NCBI RefSeq assembly: GCF_902167145.1
Contig: NC_050097.1
Span: 174,436,923-174,500,922, forward strand
Origin: Zea mays
Lineage: Eukaryota > Streptophyta > Magnoliopsida > Poales > Poaceae
Length of the DNA stretch: 64,000 nt
Direction of reading: 5' to 3'
Shown piece by piece: positions 32,156 through 43,305 of the stretch (its first letter is position 1; each line of letters starts with the position of its first letter). The notes under the pieces are model-generated. The model did no database searches and had not been told where the DNA came from. It worked only from the letters and a program-made list of their open reading frames with translations. A program made the translations under genes and the position numbers.

Positions 32156-35100
32156 TCATACCTCAGCTTCGTCATCCTGCAAATATTAAAGAGCAGAATA
32201 AGAAAGGTGCAAATTTCAAGGAGAAGGAAAAAGCAACAAGTATAAGTTTCTTACCGGCTTAAGGTGACTTCGAGCTTCGTCACCAGCCATCCTTCGCCCA
32301 CCATTTACCCAAATCTGGGTCATAAATCTATTTCCGATGCTTTGGGCTAGGCTCGGGATATCAATCAAGTCTACTGCTGACAAGCTGAAGTTTGGTCTAT
32401 TCACAATTTTTCCATGAGTACAACCGGCCTTCAGAAAAGCAGTAGCTGTGCCCCGAGAAGCTACCAGGGCGCAGAAGTCGGCATGGCCACCAATAACTTC
32501 GTCAAGAGCATCAACCTCGCCTTCAATATATTCTAATGTGCTGGGCAGGTTTTCAGCTGAAGGTGTAAATTTTTCAGTGCTGGCTCCGATAGAATGAAAC
32601 ACATCCTTCAGCCGCTGCACGCATCGGCTGCCGAAGCTTAGGCATTTCTCTTGAAGTTCCTTCAAGGATTTTTGCAAATTTGAATTCTTCTCCTTCTCAA
32701 TTTTAAGACTTGCTTCAAGGTGTTTCTTTTCTTGCTCAGATTTTTCTGATTGTTTGAGCAATTCATTCTTTAAACTGTTATTTTCGGCTTGGACCTCAGC
32801 CAAGGAGCCTTCCATAGACTGAATAACAAAGTCTTTCTTTTCTAATGCACCTTCGTGTTCTTTAGCCATGATTTCAAGGTCCCGGATGGTGAAGTCCTTC
32901 TTTTTCAGAACAGCTTTGTAATTTCCAACTTTTTCTTCCAAATCTTTGATGATAGTTTTGTTCTTCTCCTCTTCGAGATCTTGTTGCATTTTTAGAACCT
33001 TACTTAATAGTATACTCTGCCAAAACAATCTTCGTCAGAAAACGACCTAAAAAATAATATAAATATAATAATAATAAAATTTGTTACCTTAAAATTAGCA
33101 TAGAGCAGGCTTCCGGCGATATGGTGTCGCTGGTACCTGCAAAGGTCCGCTTCTAGCTTCGGCAGGCCAACGCTTTTGGAGAGGGTTCTAACAACTTTGG
33201 CCTCGGTGCGGTTCCGAAGGCATCTTAGCTTCCCTTCGTTGACCCCACCAAATAGCGTAGCCCCTGGCTTATACCCGCAAGATATGGTATATTTTTTCAA
33301 CTCTTCTTTTTCGGCGCCTGTTAGCTCTTGTCCAAGCAAATCTTGAAAGTTAAAATTTTCTTCTTCTAAAATGTCATCGATCTGCTCTTTTCCCTTTTCA
33401 GTTGCCGTGTTTACCGCAGCCACATCAGCTTCTTCTTCAGCCATTTTCAGGAGAATATTGTCAATAACTTCAAGAGTGGTTTCCAGATTCGAACCTTCCG
33501 TGGTCCCGGCTTCGGCCCCAGCAGCTTCGGCTTCGCCGGTTTCAGCTTCGGTGGTTTCCATTCTGGTAGCTTCGGCTGTGGCGCCTTCGGCTTCGGCGGT
33601 CTCGGCAAAAACAATTTTTGACACTGTCACCGGTGGCGGCGTCTGATGAATCACATCTGCTATTTGAATAATTCTTCGTTTTTTCGGCAGTGCAGGACTT
33701 TCTGCTGCTGAAGCTTCTTTGTCCTTCTGAAAAACTTCGTCAGTTCCGGCGCCAGCGGACTTAGCTTGACGGGCAAGGGTTCAGTCATTACCTTCAGAAT
33801 CTCTTCTACTTCGGCAGCAGAAGGTGTCGCAGGAGTGTCTTCTTCTCGAACCAACGTTTTTGGTTCTGGAGATGCAGTTTTCCTTTTTCTTGCAGCAACC
33901 ACCTTCGGCTCAGGGCTCAGCTTTTCAGGACTCAGCTTTTCAGAAATCTCCTTTTTCTTTTTGGCCACTTTGGTGCTTTCTTCGTCAACGGCGCTGGCAA
34001 TTATTTTTCTCTTCGGGCCTCCAGCATCTCCGTCCAATCGCCCATAATCAGGATATTCAAAGCCTATAGCATCAAGCACTCTGTTTAGCCTTCGTTTCGG
34101 CCGGGTGCCGAAGGCTGCTGTCATCAATTGGTCCTCTTTTTTAGAGTAATTTCCAAGAATTTCAGTACTCATTATTTCGATTGTTTCGAGCCATTCTTGG
34201 CAGGGTGCCTTAAAATATTTCTTGAATTTATAATGATAGGGTAGTCGGACAAGCTCCCCCTCTTTCTTCTCTCCTTTAAGCTTCGGCATAGCCCATTCCT
34301 TCATAGTTGGAAATACTTTGAAAGCCAGAAATTCCTGCACCAAATCCCTAGTGCCAATGTGCTCTGCAATAATTCTGAATTCAGCCAACGCCGTTTGGGT
34401 TGGACCTTCTGGTTTCATGCTGCACTGGGGTCGGGTTTCTCCGAAGATTAGTTCAAGCGGACTCTGTACAAGCTTCTCCTTGTCGTCATCAACTTTGACG
34501 TAGAACCATTACGATTTCCAGCCTACCGGCCACTTGCTTCGGTAGCTGATAACAGGAAATTTTGTAGTTTTCCGATAGGCAAAATTGTAACAACCAAAAT
34601 TTTCATGTAGCCCATCCTTTCTGGCCTTAGTTTGGTAGTGTAGCTCGTGTACTCGGCAGAAACCTTCGGCAAATGGATCCACCCCTGGCTTCGGAGAGCC
34701 CAAATATAAACACTAAGCCTAACAATAGCGTTAGGAGTTAGTTGATGAAAATAGATCCCAAACTTTTTTAGCACATCGGCAATCATCCTATTCAAAGGAA
34801 ATCTCAAACCAGCTTTGAGGAAACTCTTGAAAATCACTATTTCATCTTTCTGAGGCTTCGGGGTAATTTCATCTCCGCCGAAGCGAATCAGCTTTTTCTC
34901 ATCTTCGCTAAAGTAGCCCGACTTTACCATCTTTGGGAAATCAGCCTTCGAGATGGTCGACTTTCCGAAGTCTAGATGACTAGGCTTGCTCGGTACTGCG
35001 ATATTGTAATCACCGTCAGAATCAGCCTCCTCGATATCTGCTTGTTCTGCTTCAGCAGCAGGTGTGTCTTCCGATGTCATCAATCCAGATCGCTTCATTG

Positions 35101-35182
35101 CTTCAGAGATAGGAACAGTTTCCGCACCTTCGGCTTCGTCTCCCTCGCCCTCAACTCTAGCAGTAGAGCGCACTCTGGCCAT
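32156..35182 (-). pseudogene. Antisense accessory gene of element B (Transposase_28-like N-terminus, coiled coil)
   Basis: The gene is on the strand opposite to pol. Exons are 35182-33088, 33016-32255 and 32176-32156, with GTAAC/GGCAG and GTAAG/TGCAG splice sites. The N-terminal third has FKAGLRFPLNRM...FHQLTPNAIVRLSVYIWAL-type sequence, resembling the Pfam putative gypsy-type transposon domain PF04195. A Lys/Glu/Ala-rich middle follows, then a long coiled coil in exon 2 and a C-terminal block with DFCALVASRG and IWVNGGRRMA. Tat elements such as Grande are known to carry an antisense gene here whose protein is nuclear; its function is unknown. Breaks: a 1-nt deletion near 34676, a stop at 34509-34511 and a frameshift near 33690. 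The gene is thus broken although pol is not. Confidence 0.8.
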
Positions 35183-35643
35183 TTAATTTTGAATTTCTTG
35201 AAAAATTTCTTGGAAATTAATAACCTTTTCTTCCGAAGCTCTTCTTCTGACGAAGCAAATACCAAACTGAAGCTTCGTTTGAATGCGAAAGACAAGCTTC
35301 GGCTATGGTTAAAAATTTTGGCAGCAAAACAGTGCAATAACAATGAATGCTGTGGTAACTTCACACCTACCCGTCTGTTTATATAGTGCTGCAGGTAAGA
35401 AGGTGAATCGTCAGGATTTTTACACCAGGCAAACAGTTGCTCGCACCCGCTGAACGGTGGGCCGCAAAAACCAGAATAGTGAACCTGCATGGTGGGACCG
35501 CTACGCGCTCGAAAGTTGTATCGTTTCTCGACAACGAGCTCAGGGAAGGTGTTTTTCGGACCTTCGGCTTCCTGAAGCCTAAGAGACTTTTTTCACGGAT
35601 CAAGCTCGTTACGAAAAACGATCTAGCACCACGAAGGGGCTAC
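35183..35643 (-). promoter_or_regulatory. Promoter region of the antisense gene, element B
   Basis: On the minus strand, TATATAAAC at 35377-35385 stands about 195 bp before the antisense ATG. The same box is at 39269-39277 in element D. Farther upstream is a second copy of the GGGAAGGTGTTTTTCG motif (35543-35558). The polypurine tract GAAGGGGCTAC (plus strand) is at 35633-35643. Confidence 0.7.
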
Positions 35644-36272
35644 TGTTGGGACCATGCTTCGTCGCCGAAGGTCCTGCAAAAAGAAACAGCTTCGGCTGAA
35701 GCCGCTCGTACGTGACGCCGAAGGCATCATTCATGAAGCTTCGGTACTATAACATATCCGAAGATGAAGGGTCGAACCGACTTAAAGATAGAATGACCTT
35801 TTAGCCCATAGGGGTCTGAGTCATTGTGGAAAACTTTTATGAGGGGCATGATTGTAATTCCTCACATGCTGTGTTTTGTGCCTATAAATAGTGAACAGTA
35901 TTCCTTTACTGTTCACGGATTCCTGTAATTGCTAACGCATCATTCGGGAATTATTGTTTGTCAAAGGCAAAGGTATAAATGTACCTAAACATTGTATTCA
36001 AATATTATAAATTCATTTAATAAAATATGTGAATGATGTCGTTTATTTTCAATGTATTTAACTTTAATATTCCATGTTTTACTTTACTTTATATTATTTT
36101 TATGAGCTCACTCACGAAGGTGAAAACTTTCATAGCATTATGCCCGTGACCTTCGTCCGAGGTTCATTAAATCCTTGTGGAAATAATGCTTCGACGGACG
36201 AAGGGCATTGATATTTAACATTTTATGTTGCCTTGTTCTTAATTCATAGCATTTGAGAACAAGTCCCCAACA
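35644..36272 (+). repeat. Element B 3' LTR
   Basis: 629 bp, nearly identical to 17748-18376. It is followed by the target duplication ATATC (36273-36277). Confidence 0.95.
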
Positions 36273-36277
36273 ATATC

Positions 36278-37400
36278 CTTCTCCTCTGTATCCATATCGA
36301 CCATCCACCGATGCTCCTCCACCTACCACCAATGCTCTTCCTCCTACCATTGAAGCTTCAATCATTAACACTCCTCCACCATTCCCTTATTTCTACCCTC
36401 CTCAATACTCGTTTGAGTATCCATATGGTCCTCCTCCTTATGGATCGTAGGTGCTCCTCCTCCTTCGTTTCGTCCCCCATATGGTGCTTTCTCTCTTTCT
36501 TGTTCCCCTACAAGCATAATAGTGGCCCTAAATAGTGTACTCTAGTGGTACACGATTCTAACAACAAAGGGATTGGACTAAGACATAGGATAAAAGATTG
36601 GTAAGTACACATATATACCTATGAATTGAATATTTGTTTACGTCAACAATAGTTGTTTGAGTTTATAAATTTATATGTCCATGCATGGCTACTGCACTCC
36701 ATGGACACTGTTGAGGGCAACGACAAGAAAGGATCACCTTTCTAGGACCAAATAGCTAACACGTACAACTCCACAACGGAACATCCTCATCACAATATCC
36801 CCCAAACAGTTGGAGGATCGATGAACAACAAGCAATTGCAAGGCATGCTCTTTAATGACATCTACAACCGCTCGTTTGTGGCCCAACCGAGCGGAGCAGA
36901 TGATGTCATTCTCCTCGAAGCGGCAAAAGAGAGCTTGTGTAATAAGGCTAGTGAAACAGGCTCCAAGTTAGGGAAAATATGGTGTGCTCTTCGCCATAAC
37001 CCAAATGGTGTGCTCAGCATGGTAACGATGACTCTAGCGAAGGGAGCAAAAGATCTTGTCTCAACTTGGACATTGTCGCTATACATCGGGAGGTAGTGTT
37101 GGACCAATACACCTTACTGGTCGTGATAGGGCAAGGCAAAGGAAAGAGGCAAACAATGAGTAGCAGTCAGTCCCATGAAATAGATAAAACAATTGAACAA
37201 GCTCTAGAAGGCCAGCTAGAAGATAACTCAATCAAAATTGTTCACACAATTCACCTAGTTGCTAGATTAGTTCACCACCAACAACATGGAAGATGACATA
37301 AAAAGATCCCACAAATTGGTCAAAAAATGACCAAACAATTAAATAGGTGAAGAAGATACGAAAGAGATAAAAGAGGAGGATGACAATGAGTATTACTGTA
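36278..37400 (+). pseudogene. Harbinger ORF1-like gene (Myb-like/NAM-associated), copy 1
   Basis: This continues the sequence cut at 17747 by element B. It starts Pro/Tyr-rich (APPPTTNALPPT, PPPFPYFYPPQY). It then shows a decayed Myb-like part (KGSPF, TYNSTTEHPHHN near 36727-36795) and a run with KQLQGMLFNDIYN, QPSGADDVILLEAAKE and GSKLGKIWCALRHNPNG at 36830-37010, matching the C-terminal domain of the plant Harbinger accessory protein. In active Harbinger/PIF systems this protein binds the ends and brings the transposase to the nucleus. Several stops and frameshifts make it a relic. It has the same orientation as the transposase upstream. Confidence 0.7.
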
Positions 37401-37620
37401 GCATTTTTATGAACTATATAATTTTTATTTTTAAAACTTATATTTATGTATTTTGGTTGAATTATTTTTTCTTAATTATGTGATCAGATTATTTTTTCCT
37501 CAACAAAACGTCTATAAATGAAAAGACGATGTGGCGCTGATACAGTTGTAAGCTCACGATAAATATTGTATCCAAGAGTGTTGTGGTAGATAAGGATTGA
37601 CGACGATCAATAATGTGGTG
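37401..37620. repeat. Harbinger intergenic repeat, second copy
   Basis: AT-rich 3' flank followed by TTAATTATGTGATCAGATTA, AAAACGTCTATAAATGAAAAG, GATGTGGCGCTGA and GTAGATAAGGATTGACGACGATCAATAATGTGG. These blocks occur in the same order at 16940-17120 after the transposase. Confidence 0.6.
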
Positions 37621-38447
37621 CTCCTTCTTTGTTTCCTTCTCTGTATGGTACTCTTCCTTTAAATGTTGCTCGTCCTCCTGTAGGCATGATAGTGCCCTCA
37701 AGCAGCCAAAACAATGCAGAGTCTGAGTACTCCATTGGTACATATTTCCAATGATGAAGGAAGTGGACTAAGATAGAGGATAAAAGACCGATAAGAACAT
37801 ATATTTTTTTACTAATGTGACAATTTTTTAGGATGACAATAGTTATTTGAGTTTATAAATTTATAGGTTCATGTGTGGCTACTGCACTTTGCAGATCCTA
37901 TTGAGGGTAACAACAAGAAGGGATCAACCTTCTAGGGCCAAATGGACAGCACGTACAACTTCACCATAGAACATCATCACCATCATATTCCCAACCCAAG
38001 CAACTAAATGATTGATGTTCAACAAATAACCGCAAGGTCATGCTCTTTAACGACATCTACAATATCTTGTTAGTGGCTCGGCTAAGCACAACAAATATGC
38101 TATGCTCCTTAAAGCGGATAATAAGAGCTTGCACAATAAGTCCAGTGAAATGGACTTCAAGCTTGAACTCATGTGGTATAGTCTTCGCCATAAGCCAAAG
38201 TAGTGCACACAGTACAATAACATCGACTCTAGCGATGAAAGCAAATATCTCATCTTAGCTTGGGATAGCTACACATCACCTGACAATGTTGGACCAACAA
38301 TCTTATTAGTTGTGATAGGGCAATAGTGCAAGGCAAAGGAAAGGGGCTAGTAACAAGTATTATTTAGTCCATGTAATGGAGAAGAATATATTGAACAAGT
38401 TCTACAAGGCCAGCCAAAGGATATCTCAGTAAAAAAATATGGATTAG
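37621..38447 (+). pseudogene. Harbinger ORF1-like gene, copy 2 (tandem duplicate, truncated)
   Basis: This is a diverged copy of 36430-37260 at a constant offset of about 1,190 bp: GTGCTCCTTCTTTG, AAAAGACCGATAAGAACATA, AACAAGAAGGGATCAACC and ATGCTCTTTAACGACATCTACAA all have partners there. It is more decayed than copy 1 and is cut at 38452 by element D. Confidence 0.7.
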
Positions 38448-38452
38448 TCAAT

Positions 38453-39066
38453 TGTTGGTCACTCGTTCTCAAATGCTGTGAATCAAGAACTAGGCAACAC
38501 AATCGTTAAGGATTAAAGACCTTCGTCCTCTGAAGCATTGTTTCCTCTTGGATTCAATGATCATCGGATGAAGGTTATGAAGGACATGCCTTCATCATGT
38601 TATAAATAAACAAGAATGTAAAGAGATGAACACAACAAGTATTACTCTTTAATTCATTTGTATTTGTACTCCATAAAACATGTATGAATATCAACAGAAT
38701 TCATATTACATTGATACCTTTGGCTTGCTCGAAGGTGAAGACGCGAGAGAGTGACTACAATTCAGCGTGAACAATACGGTGTTACTGTTCATCTATTTAT
38801 AGGCATGAGACGCAGCCCGAGTAAAATTACATTCATGACCCTCAACATTTGTTTATAGACATAACTTAGATTACTAGGGTCTATCTAGTCTTCTCCTCTA
38901 CTTGGTCTGAACCGAAGCTGATGGTAGCTTCGGCATTTGGCATCGTTGCTTCTATGCAAGGTCTTCGTCTTGAGAACCTTCGGTAGAAGGAGGGAAGACT
39001 TCTGTATCACTTTGCCGAAGGTGTTTTTGTCTTGAGGACCTTCGGTAGAGAAGAAATCCCCCAACA
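38453..39066 (-). repeat. Element D 3' LTR
   Basis: 614 bp. On the minus strand it starts TGTTGGGGGATTTCTTC and ends GAGTGACCAACA. TATA-like CCTATAAATAG is at 38795-38805 (minus strand). The ends and CTTCGG words match elements B and G, but overall it is a different subfamily. Confidence 0.85.
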
Positions 39067-39433
39067 GTAGCCCTTTCGCGGTGCTAGATTGTTTTTTCAT
39101 AACGAGTTCGATCCGCGAAAAACACGAAGGCTTTGGAACGCCGAAGGTCCAAAAAACACCTTCCCTGACCTTGTTATCAAAAAATGATTAAAATATTCCG
39201 AGCGCTGGCCGGTCCACCGTTCAGCCAGTATACACGCTTTGGTGGTTCGCCTTCTTCTCCTGCAGGGCTATATAAACAGATAGGTTGGTGAGAAGTTACC
39301 ACAACATTCATTGCTATTGCACCGTTGTGCTGTTGAAAATTTTAACCGAAGTCGAAGCTCTATGCATTGTGCTTTCAAACAAGCACTTCGTCACTTAATG
39401 TCAACTTCGTCTAAAAGAAGCTGAACATTGAAA
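39067..39433 (+). promoter_or_regulatory. Promoter region of the antisense gene, element D
   Basis: TATATAAAC at 39269-39277 is about 157 bp before the ATG at 39434 and is followed by a leader very similar to that of element B (AGTTACCACA(A/G)CATTCATTG). The motif complementary to GGGAAGGTGTTTTT lies at 39152-39165. Confidence 0.7.
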
Positions 39434-42392
39434 TGGCCAGAGTAAGATCCACTGCTAGGGTGTCCCGTGTGGGAGATGAAATTGAAGTAACTGAGACAGC
39501 ACCCATATCATAAATGATGAGGTGGTCAGGGCTGGTTGTGCAAGAGGAAGCTATTGCCGAAGGTACCTCTAACACCGAAGCTGAACAAGCTGTGACCGAA
39601 GTTGAAATTGATAAGGAAAGTGAAGAGGACGATAACATTATGTATCCAACCAAGCCTAGTCATGTTGAATTTGGAAAATCCACAGTAAAAGCAGAGGATC
39701 TGGTTGTGATGAAGAAATTGGGTTATTTTGGAGAGAATGATGATGAATTGATTCGCTTTGCTGGAGAAGAAATAATTCCAGAGCCGAAGGAAGATGAAGT
39801 TGTGGTGTTCAAGAGCTTCTTCAGGGCGGGGCTTCGGTTCCCCTTTACGAGATGGTAGGGGAAGTTTTGAAGAAGTTCAAAATTTACCTACATCAATTGA
39901 CCCCCAATGCCATTGTTAGACTTAGCGTGTATATTTGGGCTCTTCGAAGCCAAGGAAAAAGTGCTGATGCCGAAGGGTTCTGTCGAGTGCACGAACTTCA
40001 TTATCAGACGAAGGCTAGAGCTGATGGTCTGCACAAGAACTTTGGGTGCTACAATTTTGCATACCGGAAATATACCAAGGCCCCCATTGATTGGCTACCG
40101 CACTAAATGGCTGACCGGGTGGACGAATGAGTGGTTTTACATGAAGGCTGATGAGAAGAAGAGGGAGAATTTCATGAACATGGTAATGAGTCCCTTAAGG
40201 CTAAACTTCGGCATGACTCGACCCTTGTGTAATATGCAGCTAGGGTCTCCTTGCCAACAAGCTGAAGTGGAATTTAGGGTCGTGGCGAGCACATTAGCAC
40301 TAGGGAACTAGTGCAAGAATATTTAGCAAACAGAACATTCCCAACTTCTAGCAGGCGACGAATGTCGAAGAGGAAGGAAGAGGGAAAAAGTATGAACTTA
40401 TACGCCTTCCTTATGACATGAAGAAAGAAGATTCAGCAAACCCTACACTGAATGGTTGGAGCTGATAGAAACAATGTGCAATGAAATTCTCGGGAACTAC
40501 ATGAAGAAAGAAGATCAGCTGATGACTGCTGCCTTCGGTACCCGTGAAAAACGAAGATTGAATCGGGTGATGGATGCTTTGAACTTTGAGTATCCAGATT
40601 ATGACAGACTTGACGAAGTTGCTGGAGGAGCGAAAAGGAAAAGAATTGTTAGCATCTGACCACGCAGGCCATTCGGTCTGTCAAGGAGGATCAGAGGGCT
40701 GAAAATTTCTAGCGGAGTCGAAGGATTCGGCTCCCAAGAAACGAAAGCTTGTCAGAATATATCCTACAGAGGCAAAGGTACGAGATGTGCCAGAAAAGAC
40801 TGCAGGCCCTTCTCCTTCCTCTGTTGATATTTCAGAAATTATGATGGTAATGACTGAACCCATCGTGTTCGTAATGCTAAGTCTTCTAGGGTCATATCTG
40901 ACTAGACTATTGTAGACAAAGGATACCGCTTCGGCTACCGGAGGGAATGCCAGGGGTTAGAAGAAATGACGAATAATGAACATGATGCAATCCATTGAGC
41001 AAACCCCGCCCCCAGCCTCGGCGGAAAAAACTTTTGTGCCTGCTGAAGCTGAAGATGCTGCCAAAGCCGAAGCTAGTGAAGCTACACCTGAAATCGATGA
41101 TCTCGATACCACAATGTCAGAAATTGACAGACTTATATCTGATGTGGTTCCTAAGAAAAATGTAGCCGAAGCGTCTACTGATAAGGGAAAGAGAACTGAG
41201 GAGACCTCTTCGGAAGACAAAAATTTCGATCTACGGCACTTGGGTAGCCAATGGCTCTCCGAAGAGGACATGCCAGAGCTAAAAGAATTTGCAATCTCCT
41301 GTGGGTACCAGCCAGGGTCAATGCTCTTCGGCGGGGTCAATGAAGAAGTTGTGGGATGCATCCGCGACCTCGCCGGTGCTAAAATTATAAGCACCCCGTC
41401 CAAGAGTGTTGGTTTCCCGAAGCTTGAAAAAGACATCAGTTGCTACAGACGCCAGCACATCATAGGCAGCTTATTTTACTCGAACTTTAAAGTAAGATCC
41501 TTTTTGCAAGTTACCACTGGTATCTTTGTGTTGACATAGGTATTCTAATTTTTAATTCATTTTTACAGAGTTTGTTACTAAGCAAAGCTTTAAAAATGCA
41601 ACAAAGATGATGAAGATAGAAAGAACGAGATTGTTGTCATGGGTTTCGAAGATAAAATCAAGAAACTTGAAGATTCTTTAAAAGAAAAGGATGACTTGCT
41701 GCAATCAGCCAAAGGAACGCTTGCCGAAGCGCAAGCCAAGAATAAGAAATTGAGCAAGGAACTGAAAGAAGCTCAGACACTTTTGGAAGAAAACTCTAGC
41801 CGATTCAATCGTGTAACTAAAGCTTTGAATATGACACTCAAGGTTGAGGCTGAGAAGAACCTGAAGCTCAATGAAACTCTCAGAACTCTTAAGGAGAAAC
41901 GTTTCAACTTTGCAAGCCAATGCACTGCTCGATTGAAGAGTATATTCAGTTCAGCTAGAGCTGCATCCGAGGAAGCTAGCCTCTCTACCGAAGATGTCCC
42001 TGAAGTACTAGAATGTGTCGAGAAAGAGGTTGATGTCCTCAACGAAGTCATAACTGGCCATGGAGACTTTTGTGCACTAGTGGCTTCTTGCGGTACGGCC
42101 GCTGCTTTCATAAAAGTCGGGTGTAACCACGCAAGGGTCGTTAACAGGCCAAATTTTAACCTTTCGGCATCGGACCTAGTTGATATTCCAGCCGAAGCTT
42201 GAAGCATAGGCAATAGATTTATCACCTAAATATAGGCAAAGGGTGGCCGAGAGCTAGATGGAAACGAAGCTCATAATCTGCTCAACAAGGTATAACTCTT
42301 TACATCTATTCTTTTATTTTATGTTTTTCCTTACCAGATTCCTCATTACCCTTTTCTTCGTCATTCTTCAGGGTGATGGTTCTGAAGGTTAG
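39434..42392 (+). pseudogene. Antisense accessory gene of element D
   Basis: It is homologous along its length to the antisense gene of B and also has three exons: 39434-41491, 41569-42289 and 42372-42392. The splice sites lie at the same places (AAA/GTAAG, TTACAG; AAG/GTATA, TTCAG). It carries MARVRSTARV at the start, FRAGLRFPF and HQLTPNAIVRLSVYIWALRSQG in the N-terminal domain, CGYQPGSMLFGGVNEE in the middle, coiled coil in exon 2 and GDFCALVASCGTAAAFIKVGC near the end. Stops (for example at 39511-39513, and TAG at 39856-39858) and frameshifts break it. Intron positions and the protein's end are conserved despite decay. Confidence 0.8.
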
Positions 42393-42904
42393 CGAACCAA
42401 AGTTAGGTCTGAACGGAAGACTTTAGAGGCTTCCCCTTATTGATATATGTAGAAACACTTTTTGGAAATTCTTTGTGCAAGAAGTGTATTATTTGATGAA
42501 GGATTGTAAATGAATGTGAATAGAATTGTAAATGCTTTGTAATGCTATTTAACCTTTCATTCGTGTGATGTCTGCTTTGCTGTGGATGAAACCAATGCTC
42601 GAAGCTTTTTGAGTCGAAGGCGAAAAACACCTTCCCTTCTTTTCTTTCACATCGAAGCATATCTTGAGTAAAATCAAAGATCGGGTTTCATAAACAACGA
42701 AATTTCATTTGAGACGAAGCATCTTCGTATATATGAAGCATTTTCTCATTGAAGGTAGAAGTCCTCGCTTTTCCTGCCAATGCTTTATGCTTTATGTCAT
42801 GATGACGAATCTACATATGCCTAACATATGTTTGTATGAATGCAAAAGATGATGTGATGAAGTATGCACATGTATGACGAAGGTAAAAACACGCAAATAC
42901 ACAC
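42393..42904. other. Element D spacer after the antisense gene
   Basis: No gene is present. CGAAAAACACCTTCCC (42621-42636), the complement of the flank motif of element B, lies here. Its partner on the other side of the gene is at 39150-39165. Confidence 0.6.
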
Positions 42905-43170
42905 CCAAACTCTGCATCCCCTTAGGAACGACTTTGGAGTCTCTTCGCCTTTTACTTAGGTGGTTATTCAGCTCTGCATTCCCTTGGGAATGACTTTGGA
43001 GCTAAGCTCTGCATCCCCTTAGGAACGACTTTGGAGCTTCTTCACCTTTTACTTAGGTGGCATCTAAGCTCTGCATTCCCTTGGGAACGACCTTGGAGCT
43101 TCTTCACCTTTCACTTAGGTGGCATGCTAGCTCTGCATCCCCTTAGGGACGACTTTGGAGCTTCTTCATA
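42905..43170 (-). repeat. Tandem repeats in element D 3' region, about 62-bp unit
   Basis: About four copies of a unit with CTCTGCATCCCCTTAGGAAC, GACTTTGGAGCTTCTTC and ACCTTTTACTTAGGTGGCAT (plus-strand reading). It is the complement of the unit type found in B and G. Confidence 0.9.
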
Positions 43171-43305
43171 CTTGTTTACACTCGATGGTGTAATCCCAGA
43201 TCCTTACATTTTACATGTGGGGGAATTTGGCCCTTGTATTACACAGGGCAACACAAAAAATAAAAATTACAACCTAATAAGGAAAAAATTAGAAGATTAC
43301 AAAAT

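Larger units (their letters stand above)
17748..36272 (+). mobile_element. Gypsy element B (Tat lineage), pol-only, split by an Opie-like element
   Basis: The two 629-bp LTRs are nearly identical (five differences counted by eye), and ATATC is duplicated at 17743-17747 and 36273-36277. The order is LTR, PBS, pol (no gag), tandem repeats, antisense accessory gene, polypurine tract, LTR. The antisense gene plus long 3' region is a hallmark of the Tat lineage (for example Grande). Which maize family it belongs to I cannot settle; Huck or a relative is a guess. The Opie-like insertion occupies 20892-29818. Confidence 0.9.

Noticed and set aside
32216..35182. Antisense frames as a host gene
   Set aside because: The same gene sits at the same place inside three elements, so it belongs to the element family.
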